A DNA stretch of 64,000 nucleotides from Larus michahellis (Eukaryota; Chordata; Aves; Charadriiformes; Laridae), in contig NC_133913.1 of assembly GCF_964199755.1 (NCBI RefSeq), positions 8,162,201 through 8,226,200 on the forward strand, given 5' to 3'. The notes below the pieces were generated by a model that had not been told where the DNA came from, did not search any database, and saw only the letters and a program-made list of their open reading frames with translations. Below are positions 36,101 to 47,939 of the stretch, piece by piece (position 1 is the first letter of the stretch; every line of letters begins with the position of its first letter). Both the position numbers and the translations under genes were made by a program.

Positions 36101-37609
36101 GAATGCCCACTATTCCCATCCCAGTGTCCAACGATACCTCGCCTCCTAGTGTCACCCTGTGCCCCAGTGCCTGCTGCAACCCAGAGGTGCCTCCATGTTT
36201 CCTCCCCAGCTGTACTCACCTGGAGGGGCCTCAGGGTCTCCCTTCTCCACCACAGCACTGACTGCAGTGGGGTCTCCATAATATACCAGCAGCTCCAAAT
36301 CATGATGACATTGGGGGCTGCCAGCCAGTGAGACCTGAAGAAGGGGTGCCTGGTAATACACAGGAGGAGGGGACCAGAGCCAGCATTTGGCCGGGAGCAC
36401 AGGCCCTGACACCAGTGCATCCCCTTTTTCTCAGTGAAGACACCCTTCCCCAGCTCCCCCTGGGATCCTGGCACGCAGGAGGACATACCTGTGCAGTGCT
36501 GTGGTCCTGGGCAGTGTAGATCAAAGGGGTGAGGGCAAAGTTGGCCTGGACATCGACCACTCCACGGGGTGACTGTAGGCTAGCGGTGAGCAGCAGGCTG
36601 TAGTGCAGCTTGCTAGTGCGACAATTCCAGACTGCAAGGAGAAACATGGCCCGGGGTAGCACAAAGGCTCTCCCTGTGTGGGTGCGCGCAGCAGGATTTT
36701 GCACCCCTATTTAGGACATGTGGAGAGAATTGGGGGCTGTCAATAAGGTGTATGGAGGGGTCCAAGAGTCTGTTTATGGGAAATGTGTGTGGGAGGTGTG
36801 GATCCCCACATGGGGCACAAGGAAGAATATGTGAATCTGTTCAGGGGCTGCATGGGGAACCAATATGGGTCCCCCTGTGGGTGCCAAGGGAAGTTGCATC
36901 AAGTCTGTTCATAAAGTACACGGGGACCCTGTGATCCTTCTGTGGGGTGTGTGACTGGGAGGGCAGGTTCCTTGTGGGGTCACTCACCATAGAGTGTTCC
37001 GTAGGGATTCAGTGTGGGTGACAGCACAAAACGGGCTGCTCCATCTGGCTCCCGTGGCAGCTCTTGGACGTAGCGCAAGGTCACGACCACCTCCCTGCCA
37101 GGGGACAGGGTGCCCAGGAAGCAGGCAAATGCCTCGCCTGGATACTCAGACTGATCCCGAAGGTATTCCAGATTCTCCCAGCCCCCTGTAGCCTCGTGCG
37201 GCTGCTGGACCTGGGAGGGACAGGGAGGGACAGAAAGCTGATCACCAGGCAGGCCATGGGCTGCTCATCCCATGCCCCTGTGGTGGTTCGCCCATTCATC
37301 CCTGGATGCTGGTACCTCATCTTGCAGCACAGCGTGGACCTTGGCGTCCTCACTGCGGGCCTGGAAGGAGTAGATGGCCATGTGAGGGCCCAGGGGGAAG
37401 ACGAAGAGGACTTCCGTGGAGGTCTGACTCTTATTCTGGTAGATAAGTTCGGCAGCCACATCAGCCACATAATCCTGGATAGCAACATCTACAACAGCAC
37501 TGCACAGAGATACTGGGTACAGGGGTACGCGGAGCCACTTCCCCAGGAAAAAGGATCCTGTTGCTGTTGGGAGAGATGCAACCTGTCCATCAGCACACAT
37601 GAATGACAC
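30107..37609 (-). CDS. VWA5A-like protein (VIT + vWA-fold domains), 16 coding exons
   Basis: Exons, in coding order: 37609-37316, 37210-36988, 36631-36489, 36334-36220, 35787-35660, 35387-35299, 34859-34715, 34390-34311, 33211-33100, 32766-32602, 32477-32374, 32019-31838, 31727-31534, 30911-30726, 30517-30391, 30186-30107. Each is bounded by AG and GT, all phases agree, and the total is 789 codons including the stop (human VWA5A has 786 residues). The VIT domain spans about residues 35-165 ([33 protein letters not shown]). The vWA fold starts at GEFIFLL (286) and continues through [14 protein letters not shown]. The C-terminal part has ALQNADGSW and [12 protein letters not shown], as in VWA5A, and ends VKPSVFRL. 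Human VWA5A (BCSC-1) is an intracellular protein linked to tumour suppression; its biochemical role is poorly defined. The MIDAS residues are replaced. The first exon is the weakest call: its first about 20 residues have no VWA5A match, and the start could be 37600 or an upstream exon. Exon 31727-31534 is fitted by phase and splice sites rather than strong similarity. Confidence 0.88.
31850..33100. repeat. Degenerate G-rich minisatellite-like motifs in introns of the VWA5A-like gene
   Basis: Variants of a unit like 'cctggacacctgggttct' recur in introns at about 32085-32260 and 32930-33095. A second, shorter unit based on 'ttactgg' recurs about eight times at 32495-32588. Both are too diverged to be a clean tandem array. 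Confidence 0.5.
33668..34238 (-). mobile_element. CR1 LINE, 3' fragment inside an intron
   Basis: It begins with the reversed CR1 3' end (CATAGAATCATTTAGG) and carries about 570 bases of ORF2 C-terminus. The minus-strand frame reads [24 protein letters not shown] and [20 protein letters not shown]. It sits in the VWA5A-like intron between exons 34390-34311 and 33211-33100, in the same orientation as the gene, and is truncated at its 5' end. Confidence 0.92.
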
Positions 37610-38267
37610 AAGGAGGTGATTGGGGCTGCTTCAACTATGTGGCTGTTCCCACTCTGAAAACCAAGACTAGGTGACCAACATTACTGAGGGTCTATTGTGA
37701 GCCTACCAGCAAACAGTGTCTGCCCTCCACTCCCCTTTTTCCCTTTTTCCCCATATCTCTGGTCCCCACCCATTTCCTGTAGAGTTCTTGACCATTCTCA
37801 TCCTTGTTTCATCCTATAGCTGCCTACAGTCCTCCTTTTTTTGTCCCCCCTTGGGAGCATTCCCATCACCAAAATGTCCCTCAGCTGTCTGATCCCCAGC
37901 TCACTGTCATGGGCGTAGGATTTTCCTAGAAGTCCAAAGCTCTGATGCCACATTTCTGGAGACCTGCAGACAAGAAGGTTCTTCTGTAAGAGGAGAGATC
38001 CACAGAAACCATGTCAGCCCCTCATTGGTGAAGATTCCTTGTCATTTCCTGTCCTACACACGTAGCTGGAAGCCCCAACCCACCATGTATAGCCAAAGCA
38101 AACCCAGGGGTCCAGAATCCCTGTTCATGAGCACTGGGTTGTCACCAGGAGTATCTCTGCATTGAAGAGGTCTGGACTCCACCCCCAGCATGGGAGAATC
38201 TTGAAGAGAACTAAGGAATAGCAAGGGAAGACAGAGGGAAGAAGGTGTGAAAGCAAGAGTGCATGGA

Positions 38268-38356
38268 TGGAAGGAAGGAAGGAAGGAAGGAAGGAAGGAA
38301 GGAAGGAAGGAAGGAAGGAAGGAAGGAAGGAAGGAAGGAAGGAAGGAAGGAAGGGA
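38268..38356 (+). repeat. (GGAA)n microsatellite
   Basis: This is a near-perfect run of the tetranucleotide GGAA over about 89 bases. It creates artificial open frames on both strands (for example a Ser/Phe/Leu/Pro repeat on the minus strand) that are not genes. Confidence 0.97.
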
Positions 38357-39299
38357 GGGACTGAATTGGGATGAACAATAGATGGCTCTCCATCCATGGC
38401 TGGACGGACAGACTGGCAGACAAGGTCCATTTTGGGAAAGATGGATGGGCAGTGAGACATCAGAATTTTTGTTGAAATGGATAGATGGAGAGGCAGAGGG
38501 GTCCGTTTCAGAAGAGATGAGCAGGTACCCATCACTAACAGTATTGTGTCAATGTAGCTGCACAGGAGACCGCACACATGAGGATATGTTGATGGAGTAG
38601 CTTGTGAGGGCAGGTTGAAAGTCTAGGTAATAAGAGGAACATGATGGAGAGAGAAATGAGGCCAGGACATGATTGCAGAGCAAATCCCAGAAAGGCATGA
38701 GGGGGAGGGTGTAGTTCAAGTCATATCTGGCTGTCTTCCAGCCAAGTGCCAGGAGGTGAAAGGGACCACCCTCCACTCCAGACCCATCCACATAGATCTC
38801 TCTGGTTCAGACGCATTTGCCTCAATTTCCCCCCTTCTCACTCTGGGGTGACAGGGTGGGGAGCACCAGAAAAATCCCCACCCCACCATTGTGCTGACAG
38901 GGTGGTCAGACAGAGCAACTAGGGTGTACGTCCTTGGGGGAGTAGGGGTGAGGGATGGAGAGAGGGATGGATTGAATAGGAGCGAGCTCTCCTCAGCGCA
39001 CAGGGACAATGAACAGAGAATAAGGCCAGAATAACAAAACGAAGCACAAACAAGCAGACACTCACCAGAATCAAGGCCAGAGTCAGCAGGGACGGACTGA
39101 CGATCAGACGGATGGAGGGAGAGATGGAAGAGGAAGGGGGAGAGAGGGTAAGGGGCAGACGAACGAGATATGGGAACAGAGGGGGGAGGGCTGCAGAGAC
39201 AGAGAGAGATGCTCGGTCTGGCAGGAAGATGCAGGGCTACGCAAGGAGGAGGGATGGCTGTGATGGAGAGAGAGGCGGAGGGGCAGGCGGACAGACAGA

Positions 39300-39660
39300 C
39301 GTCCGGGAAGGCGGGGAGGCAGGGGCAGGGGGGCGGAGACACTGGGATCGGCACTGGGATCGCTGCAAACCTCCTCCCCGGCACCGGGGCGACTGGTTCC
39401 CTTGGGGGCTGTGGGGGCAGCGGACACCGCCGGGAGGCTGTGGGATGGAGAGGGGACAGCCCCGGTGGAGGGAATCTGACCGGGGTCCCTGGACCCCTCA
39501 CTCCGCCTCGGAAGCCAAAGTGGCGAGTGGGCGGGAGCGCGGCAAGAGCTGCTGCAGCGGCGGGAGCACCCGCGCCCCCGCCCCGCCCGCGCCCGAGCGC
39601 AGGATGCTCCGGGCACAGCCGAGGAAGGGGCTGCAGAGGCCCCTGCAGGCCTGCTCCTGG
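39300..39660. promoter_or_regulatory. CpG-rich block, candidate promoter of the VWA5A-like gene
   Basis: This is the only clearly CpG-dense stretch in the window, with runs such as 'gcgcccccgccccgcccgcg' near 39570. It lies about 1.7 kb upstream of the first recognised exon of the minus-strand VWA5A-like gene, so it may be its promoter and first noncoding exon. No TATA box stands out. Long open frames across it on both strands are products of composition. Confidence 0.45.
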
Positions 39661-40154
39661 CCAAAGGGGCTCTGCCCAGCCCTTCCGCTCTGCCCTCACA
39701 CCCGGTGCAATGGGCCGCAGCTGCCAAGGGGGCTCTGCAACCAGGGCGGTGTCTTCTGGGTGGCTGAGGAGGTGGCACTCGTCCCACCAGGAACCTGTCC
39801 CCTTGCCAGGCCTGCAGCACCGACTGCAGATTTGGAGACTGGGCTCAGGGCCATACGCTGAATAATGCTAGGCCGTTAATTGGGCGGTCGATTGCAAAGA
39901 AGCAAACCCAACATACTGGCCAGCTGAGGAATGGGGAGAGTTTGCACACCAGCTCAGGCTTATATACCTACTTTTGACATGGGTGTGTCCTCTCATCTGC
40001 TGTATTGGGAAGCTCCATCTCCATTCTCCGTGCAGGAGCCAGCCCCATGCACATGCCTCCCTGGCAGCCAGCCCCTGGTTGAGACAACCCACCTCATCGG
40101 GGCACCAAGACACTCGAAGGGCCAAATTGCACTGGACTTCAGATGTGTTGCTCC

Positions 40155-40695
40155 CAGAGCACATCCTGGCTGTTTCTCACTGGGAGAGTGCAGTAAGATG
40201 AAAAACTTGTGGGCTGAGATAAAGACAGTTTAATAAAGCAAAAGGAAAGGTTGTACACAGAAGCAAAGGAAAAAAAAGGAAAAAAATATTTATTCTCTCC
40301 TTCCTATCAGCAGGCGATGTCCAGCCCCTTCCCGGGAAGCAGGAGCTCAGTACACATACTGGTTTCTTCGGAAGACAAACAACGTCATAACGAATGCGCC
40401 CCTTTCCTCCTCCTTTGTCTTAGGTTTGATTGCTTAGCATGATGTCATACAGCATAGAATATCTCTTTGGTCAGACTGGGTCAGCTGTCCTGGCTAATGT
40501 CCTCTCCCAACCCACCCCCAGCCTACTGGCCTTTGGGGACGGAGGGGTAGGGCGTGGGACATTCAGCCTTGATGCTGTGCGAGCACTGCTCAGCAGTAGC
40601 CAGAACACTGGTGTGTTATCAACACAGTTCTAGCTACAAAGCACAGCATTGTGAGGGCTGCTGTGGGGAAAGTTAACTCCGTCCCTTCTATTGCT
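40155..40695 (-). mobile_element. Retroviral LTR, family A (solo, diverged subfamily)
   Basis: Read on the minus strand it shows the family A order: 'gagttaactttccccacagc', 'gtagctagaactgtgttgat', 'ggacagctgacccagtc', a TGACATCATGC site, and 'ttattaaactgtctttatctc' near the end. It is close to the subfamily at 13105-13640. No viral genes are attached; it is an old solo LTR. Confidence 0.75.
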
Positions 40696-43415
40696 ACATT
40701 AGTTGTAAAAGGATGAACAAGGAACATGCAGGAAACTGTTTCAACAGTTATGATGTGCAAAGGCAACCAGCAGTGTCTGGGTTTGCAAGACTTCCTGCGT
40801 TACTGATGGAGAACTGCAGAGGGAGCCAAATAATGAGATTTTGTTCCTATTGTCTGTGGTTATAGTCCCTGAAACAAGCAAGCTGGAGAGTCTCACCACA
40901 ACACAGAGGGAATTTGTGGATTAGCCCAAGAGTGAATGAAGTTTGCCTTCTTGTGGACGGTTGGAACTTGGAATTCAGGAATGGAGTGAAAACTTATGTG
41001 ATTCACACCCTGGTTGCACCCTGTGCATCTAGAGGGACTCTGTCAGTCACAGTACATGTGAAAAATAATAATGCTGCAAATCTAGACATGTAGCGGAGAA
41101 AAAGGTGCCTGATGAGTATAGTGGCAAGGGATGTCTCCAGGACATGTGGAAAGAGTTGTCTTCTGGAGGTGTTTCTCTCTCTCCAGGACTCCAGCTAGAG
41201 CAAACATGACTATTTCAGACTTGATATATCATCTTTGTTGTACTATAGATCGAAAAGATAGTTCTTGGGCCAGTTCTTGTAGTCTAGTTGTGACTATTAC
41301 AGCAGCGAAGATGGAATGAACTCCTTTTGGCTTCTGGAATTTATGCCCATCTTTGGGTTGCCAAATACAGCTGTACAGAGGTCAGTTCATCTGTCCAAAC
41401 ATTTGAGGTGCCCTGGGGTACCTGGACATTCTCATCAGGCCACTAAATATGATGTAGAAACTATAAGAAAACCACACTCTTCTGAGTATGCAGTTGGATG
41501 CCAGGTGGGGTACTCCAGGGAATCTCAAACTATTTGCAAGTCCATATTCTGCCTTTGTTGTGATGTAGACTTGAGGTTTCACTCCAAAGAAGTGAACAAG
41601 TGCTCATTCAGTGATGGTGACAGCATGAGTGTTCTCCGTGAGTTGCAGGGAGCAAAACTTGGGAAGCAGAGGGCAGTACCAAAGGATCATTTGGTCAGTC
41701 TCTTTTATCTCCATTGTAACAAGGAGGTAATGAACATTGCTGGAATTTGTTCTTACACCATAAAGTAGACTGTTGTAGGTCCTTACTTGGAGCATTATCA
41801 GAGCTCTGGCAAGAGGTAGTGGGATACATGACATCAAGAAAAGCCATTAAGCCCATGGTTTTGATCTCACAGAGCAGAGAAAGAGATGTTCAAGGTCAAA
41901 TGTAACAGAGGATGGGGGCTGCGGTGCAACATTTAAGACTGCAGGTGTTTGAATCCAGAGATGGCTCAGATCGAGGTGGAAGGAGGGAGCTGTGAGTTAG
42001 GGTGGCTTGTGGTTCATGAATGTGTCAGCAGTGTGTGTTGCAGTCACAGTGTCTTGGCTGATCGTTATAACGGAAGCCTGGGGAGCAGAACCCCTGCATC
42101 TGCCAGTGTTTCAGAAGGGCAGGTTTGGAGAGGTGGGTCCATGGCCATTTCCTTTCCACGTGCCGTGTGTGGAGATTGCTGACTGAGAGGACCACCTTCC
42201 CGGCACCTGGGGATTGCCGTTTGACTTCTGTAAGGGAAGTTTGATACAGGAGATGTCTATGGCTTTCTGTGCTGCCTGTAATCAAAGTCTGTGAGTTTCT
42301 GCTCTGATGAGTCCTGGTGGGAGCACATTGTCCAATTACGTTTCTGGTCTCGCATCTCACACTGGGCTCCATTAAACTCCAAGTAACTTTTCCTTCTGCT
42401 TCTGCCTGTCATTTCTTCAAGGCAGCTTGCCAGATTTTGCCACAGCTACAAAGTAACAGGGAGGCAGCACCACATTCCTCACGGGGCTCATTAAAATGCT
42501 GACAGACATAATGAGCTCTGCGTGTGGTTTTCTGCCACTCCCCATAGAGTTGCAAGCATCCTGTAGCTGATCAGGGGCCTCTCAGATGTGTTTCAATGAA
42601 TAAGTACAGTATAATTTTCATTTGTCATTTGTTTTAATTATGCATGACAAGAAGAATAGAAATGAAGGTGTTTTGAAAGGAAATTAGCCCCGCTTATATC
42701 CTGGAGGGAATAAGGCAGAGAGAGGAAAAGTATCTTTGTCGCCAAGCAACAAGTGGCCATAGTCAAACTTTGATTCATGTGCTGGGAATAAGATAGTTCT
42801 TATTACAGTCTATTCTCTTGTCACCGCAGCCCACAGCAGGGTCAAAGGCTCTCCTTGCAAAGCCTTTGCCTGCTCTAATTAGCACTGTCTTTACCTGGTA
42901 CTAACTATGCACAGAAACAGGAGGAATGTTCGTCACCACTGCAAAACAATTTCAAGGTCTTTTTTGATGAAAGAAAGAAAAAAATCTCTATTAAAGAAAG
43001 TGATATCTTTTACTCTGGTCCCACTGACCTCCAGTTTCCTCAGGACATGAACCCTGAAAATAGCTGGCTCAATGGAGAGAGGGACAGGTGATAGAAATTT
43101 TCAGGGGCAATTAGACTACGGAATGTTTAAACAATGGGATGAACAGGAATAAATTCAGGAAAACTGCATGCTCATGCAGAAGAGAATGCCATTGGCTTGC
43201 CAGATAATTTAGCAGATGGACAGGACAACTGAGTATCGACTTGATTGACTGCTTCAGGAATTACAGCGTTAGTGAGGTAGAGCTATGGACAGGAGCATTC
43301 TCTTAGGATGGCTTTTCTTCTCCAAAGTTAACACCATTTTTCAACATTTCCATGTCGGGAACACGGGAAGTTACAACAAAGACATTTCAAATGTGAAGAA
43401 TGGACTCAGCTGAAA
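40696..43415. other. No recognised gene
   Basis: The longest open frame (41316-41768, plus strand, 150 codons) has no recognisable motif. No RNA gene or repeat family was recognised. Confidence 0.4.
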
Positions 43416-43592
43416 TAGAGGGATACCCAGGAAAGTTGTGGATGCCCCATCCCTGGAGGTGTTCAAGGCCAGGTTGGACGGGGCTTTGAGTAACCTGGTC
43501 TAGTGGGAGGTGACCCTATCCAGGGCAGGGGGTTGGAACTAGATGATCTTCAATGTCCCTTCCAACCCAAACCATTCTGTGATTCTGTGATT
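43416..43592 (+). mobile_element. CR1 LINE, short 3' fragment
   Basis: It contains 'aagttgtggatgccccatc', 'ggtgttcaaggccaggttgg' and the terminal 'accattctgtgattctgtg'. It is truncated at the 5' end and about 177 bases long. Confidence 0.92.
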
Positions 43593-44154
43593 TTTTTGGA
43601 AATGGTAAACTAATTGTTGGAACTGTTCATTTAAAATTCTTATACTATTTATAGCCAAACAAAAGCAAACGAATAGCAAAACAAGACAAAAATATAATCA
43701 TGAGATAATCAATCTATAATCAAATTATAATCAATAGACAGATGGGAAAGAGGCAAATATCAACACTTCTTACAGTTAAAAATGTATGGATCATAAAAAA
43801 ATCTTTTGGTGTAGTGAAGTAGTATTTCCTTCTAAAGTTTATTGCTTGTTTCTTGCTTTTATTATTAAGGCATTCATAACGTTTTGCTTTTGGGTGTCAG
43901 TACTTATTCCAGGGATGGACTAAAGTAGCTTTCTTCTCCAAGCCTTGCATGTTCTGACTTTTCTAGAAAAGTGCACAAGACTCCAGTTGATGTTCTCAGC
44001 AGACTGACTCTTGAGAGACCCTCCAAAGGCAGCTTGGACTTGAGGGTGTATTTTGAGTGAACGTAGTGGATTGAGCTGAAATCCACCAAAAGCCCTTCTT
44101 ACAGTATTTATTTACATCATAGAAGAGGTTGTTGTAATTTCAGTATAGCTAGTC

Positions 44155-44262
44155 ATTTGCAAAGTCCTGCACCTGGGACAAAATAAGCCCCCTCCAGAGG
44201 ACAGGCTGGAGGCCTGGTGAACAAGGTGTTGAATGTGTCTCAGCAGTGTGCACTTCAGATGA
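44155..44262 (+). mobile_element. CR1 LINE, small internal fragment
   Basis: It matches the ORF2 segment after the reverse transcriptase core: 'gcaaagtcctgcacctggg', then a gap, then 'gtgtctcagcagtgtgcac'. It is about 108 bases long and diverged, with neither end of the element present. Confidence 0.55.
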
Positions 44263-46960
44263 TGAAGGCAGACTATATATTGTACAAAATAATTAGAAAA
44301 TAATTTCTGCAGAATAATTAGAAATCAGAATTATGCTGAAATGTCTCTTGTTAGTTGTTGGGGGAGAACCAGGGAAACTGTATTTTCAATTTTTATGTTT
44401 ATTCTCTGGTTTTGTTTTGGACCCGGTGCTCTTTTCTTAGAGCCTACACCGAGCTCTTTGACAGGAACAATGTTTAAACTGCATTTGGGGACCTACAGCA
44501 TTTTTTGAAGTTCAGAAAGGGTGGAATTTATGAGATTAGAACTTCAAGGGCAGGACTTACTTCAGTATTAAGATATCTACATCAAGGCATCTATAAGCAT
44601 ATTTCCCAATAGTCATTGGAGATCCAGCCAGTGCAGCCATCTGAGTTCCAGGCACGGTTTGTCTGACTGGCAGATAGATTTCTACTTAAGAGAGAGCCAT
44701 CTAGGTTCTACATGAGGCTTTATTTTTTTTTTCCCTGTTCAAAAATCCTGAACTATTATGAGGGCTATGCGTAGTCACCAAAAAAAACCAGGAGAAAACT
44801 TCTATGTCATGGAGCTGAGGGTTTGCATTGTAGCCCTGAAGGAATTGCTTGAGAGCCATTGCAGGTGGTAGACACTGCAGAGCTTACCTAGGTAGCGTTG
44901 GATGACAGTGTAGAGCAGAAAGAACAAAACCTGTTCCAATCTTATCCATGTTGCCTCTTTGAAAGGGATTCCTGGAGTGATCTACTCTACAAACGTGTTT
45001 GTTTCACTCCAGATGGAGACAAGTAATTGACAGTCAGTTCCACCCTGTGGACATTCAGAGGACCAGGTGCCAAGAGCAATCAGAAGAGTTATTTGACAGC
45101 ACTAAAGAAAATCCATTTCTTTCTGGGAAAGACAAACCCCAGGAGACTTTGTAGGGAAGAATCTATTTTCACCAAAATGGGTACAAAACATATTTTCCTT
45201 TCCTAGTTCTTTTGTTAGTTCCTTAGTTTCCTTTCCTAGTTCATTTGTCTCAAATGACATCAGGAAAAAGCCTGATGCTTAGTTTTCATTTGCTGATGTC
45301 TTTATGCATTCCAAATATCTGCAATTACTTCATACCCAGTGAAGAAGTCTTCATTATAGGGGACAGTGTGATTCAGCTGTGTAGTCAGCATGGGCAAGAA
45401 TTAGGTGAAGATGAGGATATTTAAATCTAGGTGTCCAACTGAAGATGTAAATTGGGCATTTAAATCTTCATTATTATCCCTGCAGGTCCAGTTAATGCAG
45501 TTACTGGAATTAAACAAGCTATAGTGTCAAAGAATGACAGCATATACTGCTGTACAAGTTTCTGGAGGCTAGCAAAATATTCTGTAGCCCTAGCACTATA
45601 TTTTGATTTATTCTTCCAGTCTTGCCTGTACACTAATGGTTACCTAAAAAATCAAGTTACCAAGCAAGGTGGGGCTTCTGTCTGACCTCCTGTGGATGTT
45701 CTTGGGTGGGATTACTCTTAGCTAACCTGAGGAGAGATTAACGGACCTACATTGGGGTGCCCAAATCCTGGTATTTATTTGTGAATCAGGCATCCAACGG
45801 TCAGAACAACCAATGGAGCCAAAAAAAAGATTCAGCTGATCAAATATAAGTGTTCTTGCTATGGGGACCTGAATGTCTCTCTCAAGTCCTTTTATTTTCT
45901 TGCTCTCCAGTCAGTACATTTGAAGCATAGAGGCATAACTCACATGACGATACAGGGACTGGGGGAGCAAAGTCCTCCCCCTGTAAAAGCAGCTCAGGTT
46001 CCTGTCCTCTGTTGATCTGACTTTTCTCCCTCTGGTCCCTGTGCTGCCTGCTGGATAAAATGGCTCAAATCCCCCATTCCTCCTTTTGAGTCTGAAGTGA
46101 CAGGCAGAGCTGGTCAGAATTACTATTCAAGTGAGAAATGCATTTTCATATTCTAGGCTTTCACGCATGAAATGGGAGTCTTTCTTTCTAAGGATTTCTT
46201 CAACATAGTCCCTGGAGCTCTGTACTGTTCATAAGCTGAGATTCAAAGTAAAATTCTGCTGCATTTATTACATGTAAGGCTAGAAAATACCAATGTGATA
46301 CTCTACTTTGTCCTTTTCAAGTAAATCAGTCAGATGATCTCAGTCAGAATTCCCAATTCTCAGCTCAGTCTGTCTGTGCAGAGACCAGAGGGGGAATGGA
46401 AGTCTTTGAGAGGTGTTAGCCATGATCTCAGAAACACTTCTGTGTCACACAATTTTAATGCTCTAGGTGATCTCACAGCCTCCTAGTCCGCTCTCTGCAT
46501 CCTTCACTGTTTGAACACTACTGTAAACTTTTCAGTGTGTCTTGATTCCTGCCTTCCAGGTAATATTTTTGATCTTAAAAGGCATGGAGTTTGGGACTGG
46601 AGTGTCGGCTCAAAAGAATAAAGGAAGAGCAATAGTGAACAGTTACCATGTGATCCATCTCACCCAACATTAGAGTTCAACTGCTCACAGAGGTGTGCAT
46701 GGCAACTGAGGATGCCTCAAAATAACCCCAGGATATCATACCTTGCTGCTCGACTTACTGCTGGGTCCTGCACTCTCTACCGGTCTTGTACTGATTTTGT
46801 ACATAAACTCTGGCATCTCAAATGACACAAAAAATCCTAGAAAATGAATGACCACCTCCTCTTGGAACACTTTTCTGGCCATATATAGGAGACAAAGGTT
46901 ACTTGGGAAAAGTCAGTCTGCATGTACCGATCTGATCAACGTGGTCAACCTGATTGCCTA
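44263..46960. other. No recognised feature
   Basis: This is AT-rich DNA with no open frame over 60 codons that I can support and no recognised repeat. Confidence 0.4.
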
Positions 46961-46964
46961 TTAC

Positions 46965-47938
46965 TGTCTTTGAAAAACAGCAATGAACAGATTGAGAGGT
47001 TGTGGATAAAAATTAAGGGCCAAGCCATCAAAGGAGATCTCATTAATGACATAGATAGCAGAATTGAGGGCAACTTCAGCAAGTTTGCAGGTGACACCAA
47101 GAGGAGTGGCACAGTTGATTCACTTGAGGGAAGAGATGCCATCCAGATTCACCTTCACAGGCTTGATTATTAGCTTCATGTGAAACTCATGAAGTTCAAC
47201 AAGGCCAAGTGCAAGGTCCTGCACCTGGTTTAGGTTGTCACCAGAATCAGTACAGACTGGGGATAAATCCATTGAGAGCAGCCCTGCAGAGAAGGACTTG
47301 GGGATACTGGTGGATGAAAAATTGGGTATGAGCCAGTAATGTGCACTTGCAGCCCAGAAAGTCAATCATATCCTGGGCTGCATCAAAAGAAGCATGGCCA
47401 GCAGGTCAAGCGAGGTGATTCTGCCTCTCTGCTCCACTCTCATGAGACCTCACCTGTAGTACTGCATCCAGCTCTGGGGTCCCCAGCAAAAGAGAGATGT
47501 GGGCCTGTTAGAGCAGGCCCAGAGGAAGGCCACAAAAATGATAACACTTGATAAAATGATGAGTTGTAACACTTACCTTATGAAGAAAGGCTGTGTTCAG
47601 CCTGGAGAAAAGAAAGGTCCAGGGACCTTATTACAGCCTTTCTGTATATAAAGGGGGCTTCTAGGAAAGATGGAGAGCAACCTTTTACCAAGGCCTGTAG
47701 TGACAGGGCAAGGGGCAATGGTTTTATACTGAAAGAGGGTAGCTCTAGATTGGCTATAAAGAAGCATTTTTTATGATGAGGGTGATGAGACACAGGTTGC
47801 CCAGAGAAGTTGTAGAAGTCAGATAATTGAGACTGTTCAAGGTCAGGTTGGTCAGGGATTTCAGCAATGGCAGGGGGATTGGACTAGATGACCTTTAAAG
47901 TCCCTTCCAACCCAATCCATTTTATGATTCTACGATAA
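46965..47938 (+). mobile_element. CR1 LINE with internal deletion, complete 3' end
   Basis: It opens with an endonuclease remnant (IERLWIKIKGQAIKGDL), jumps to the late reverse transcriptase (NFSKFAGDTKRSGTVDSLEG), then continues through 'aggccaagtgcaaggtcctgcacctgg' to the 3' terminus 'ccattttatgattctacgat'. The middle of ORF2 is absent and the frame is broken in several places. Confidence 0.85.
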
Positions 47939-47939
47939 G

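Noticed and set aside
38125-38577. Minus-strand frame with a Leu-Pro-Ser-Phe repeat
   Set aside because: Created by the (GGAA)n microsatellite.
38716-39865. Long open frames on both strands through the CpG-rich block
   Set aside because: Pro/Arg/Ser-rich or Gly/Arg-rich low-complexity peptides in overlapping frames, expected from GC-rich DNA.
41316-41768. 150-codon plus-strand open frame
   Set aside because: No recognisable domain, no splice or start context, and no support from neighbours.
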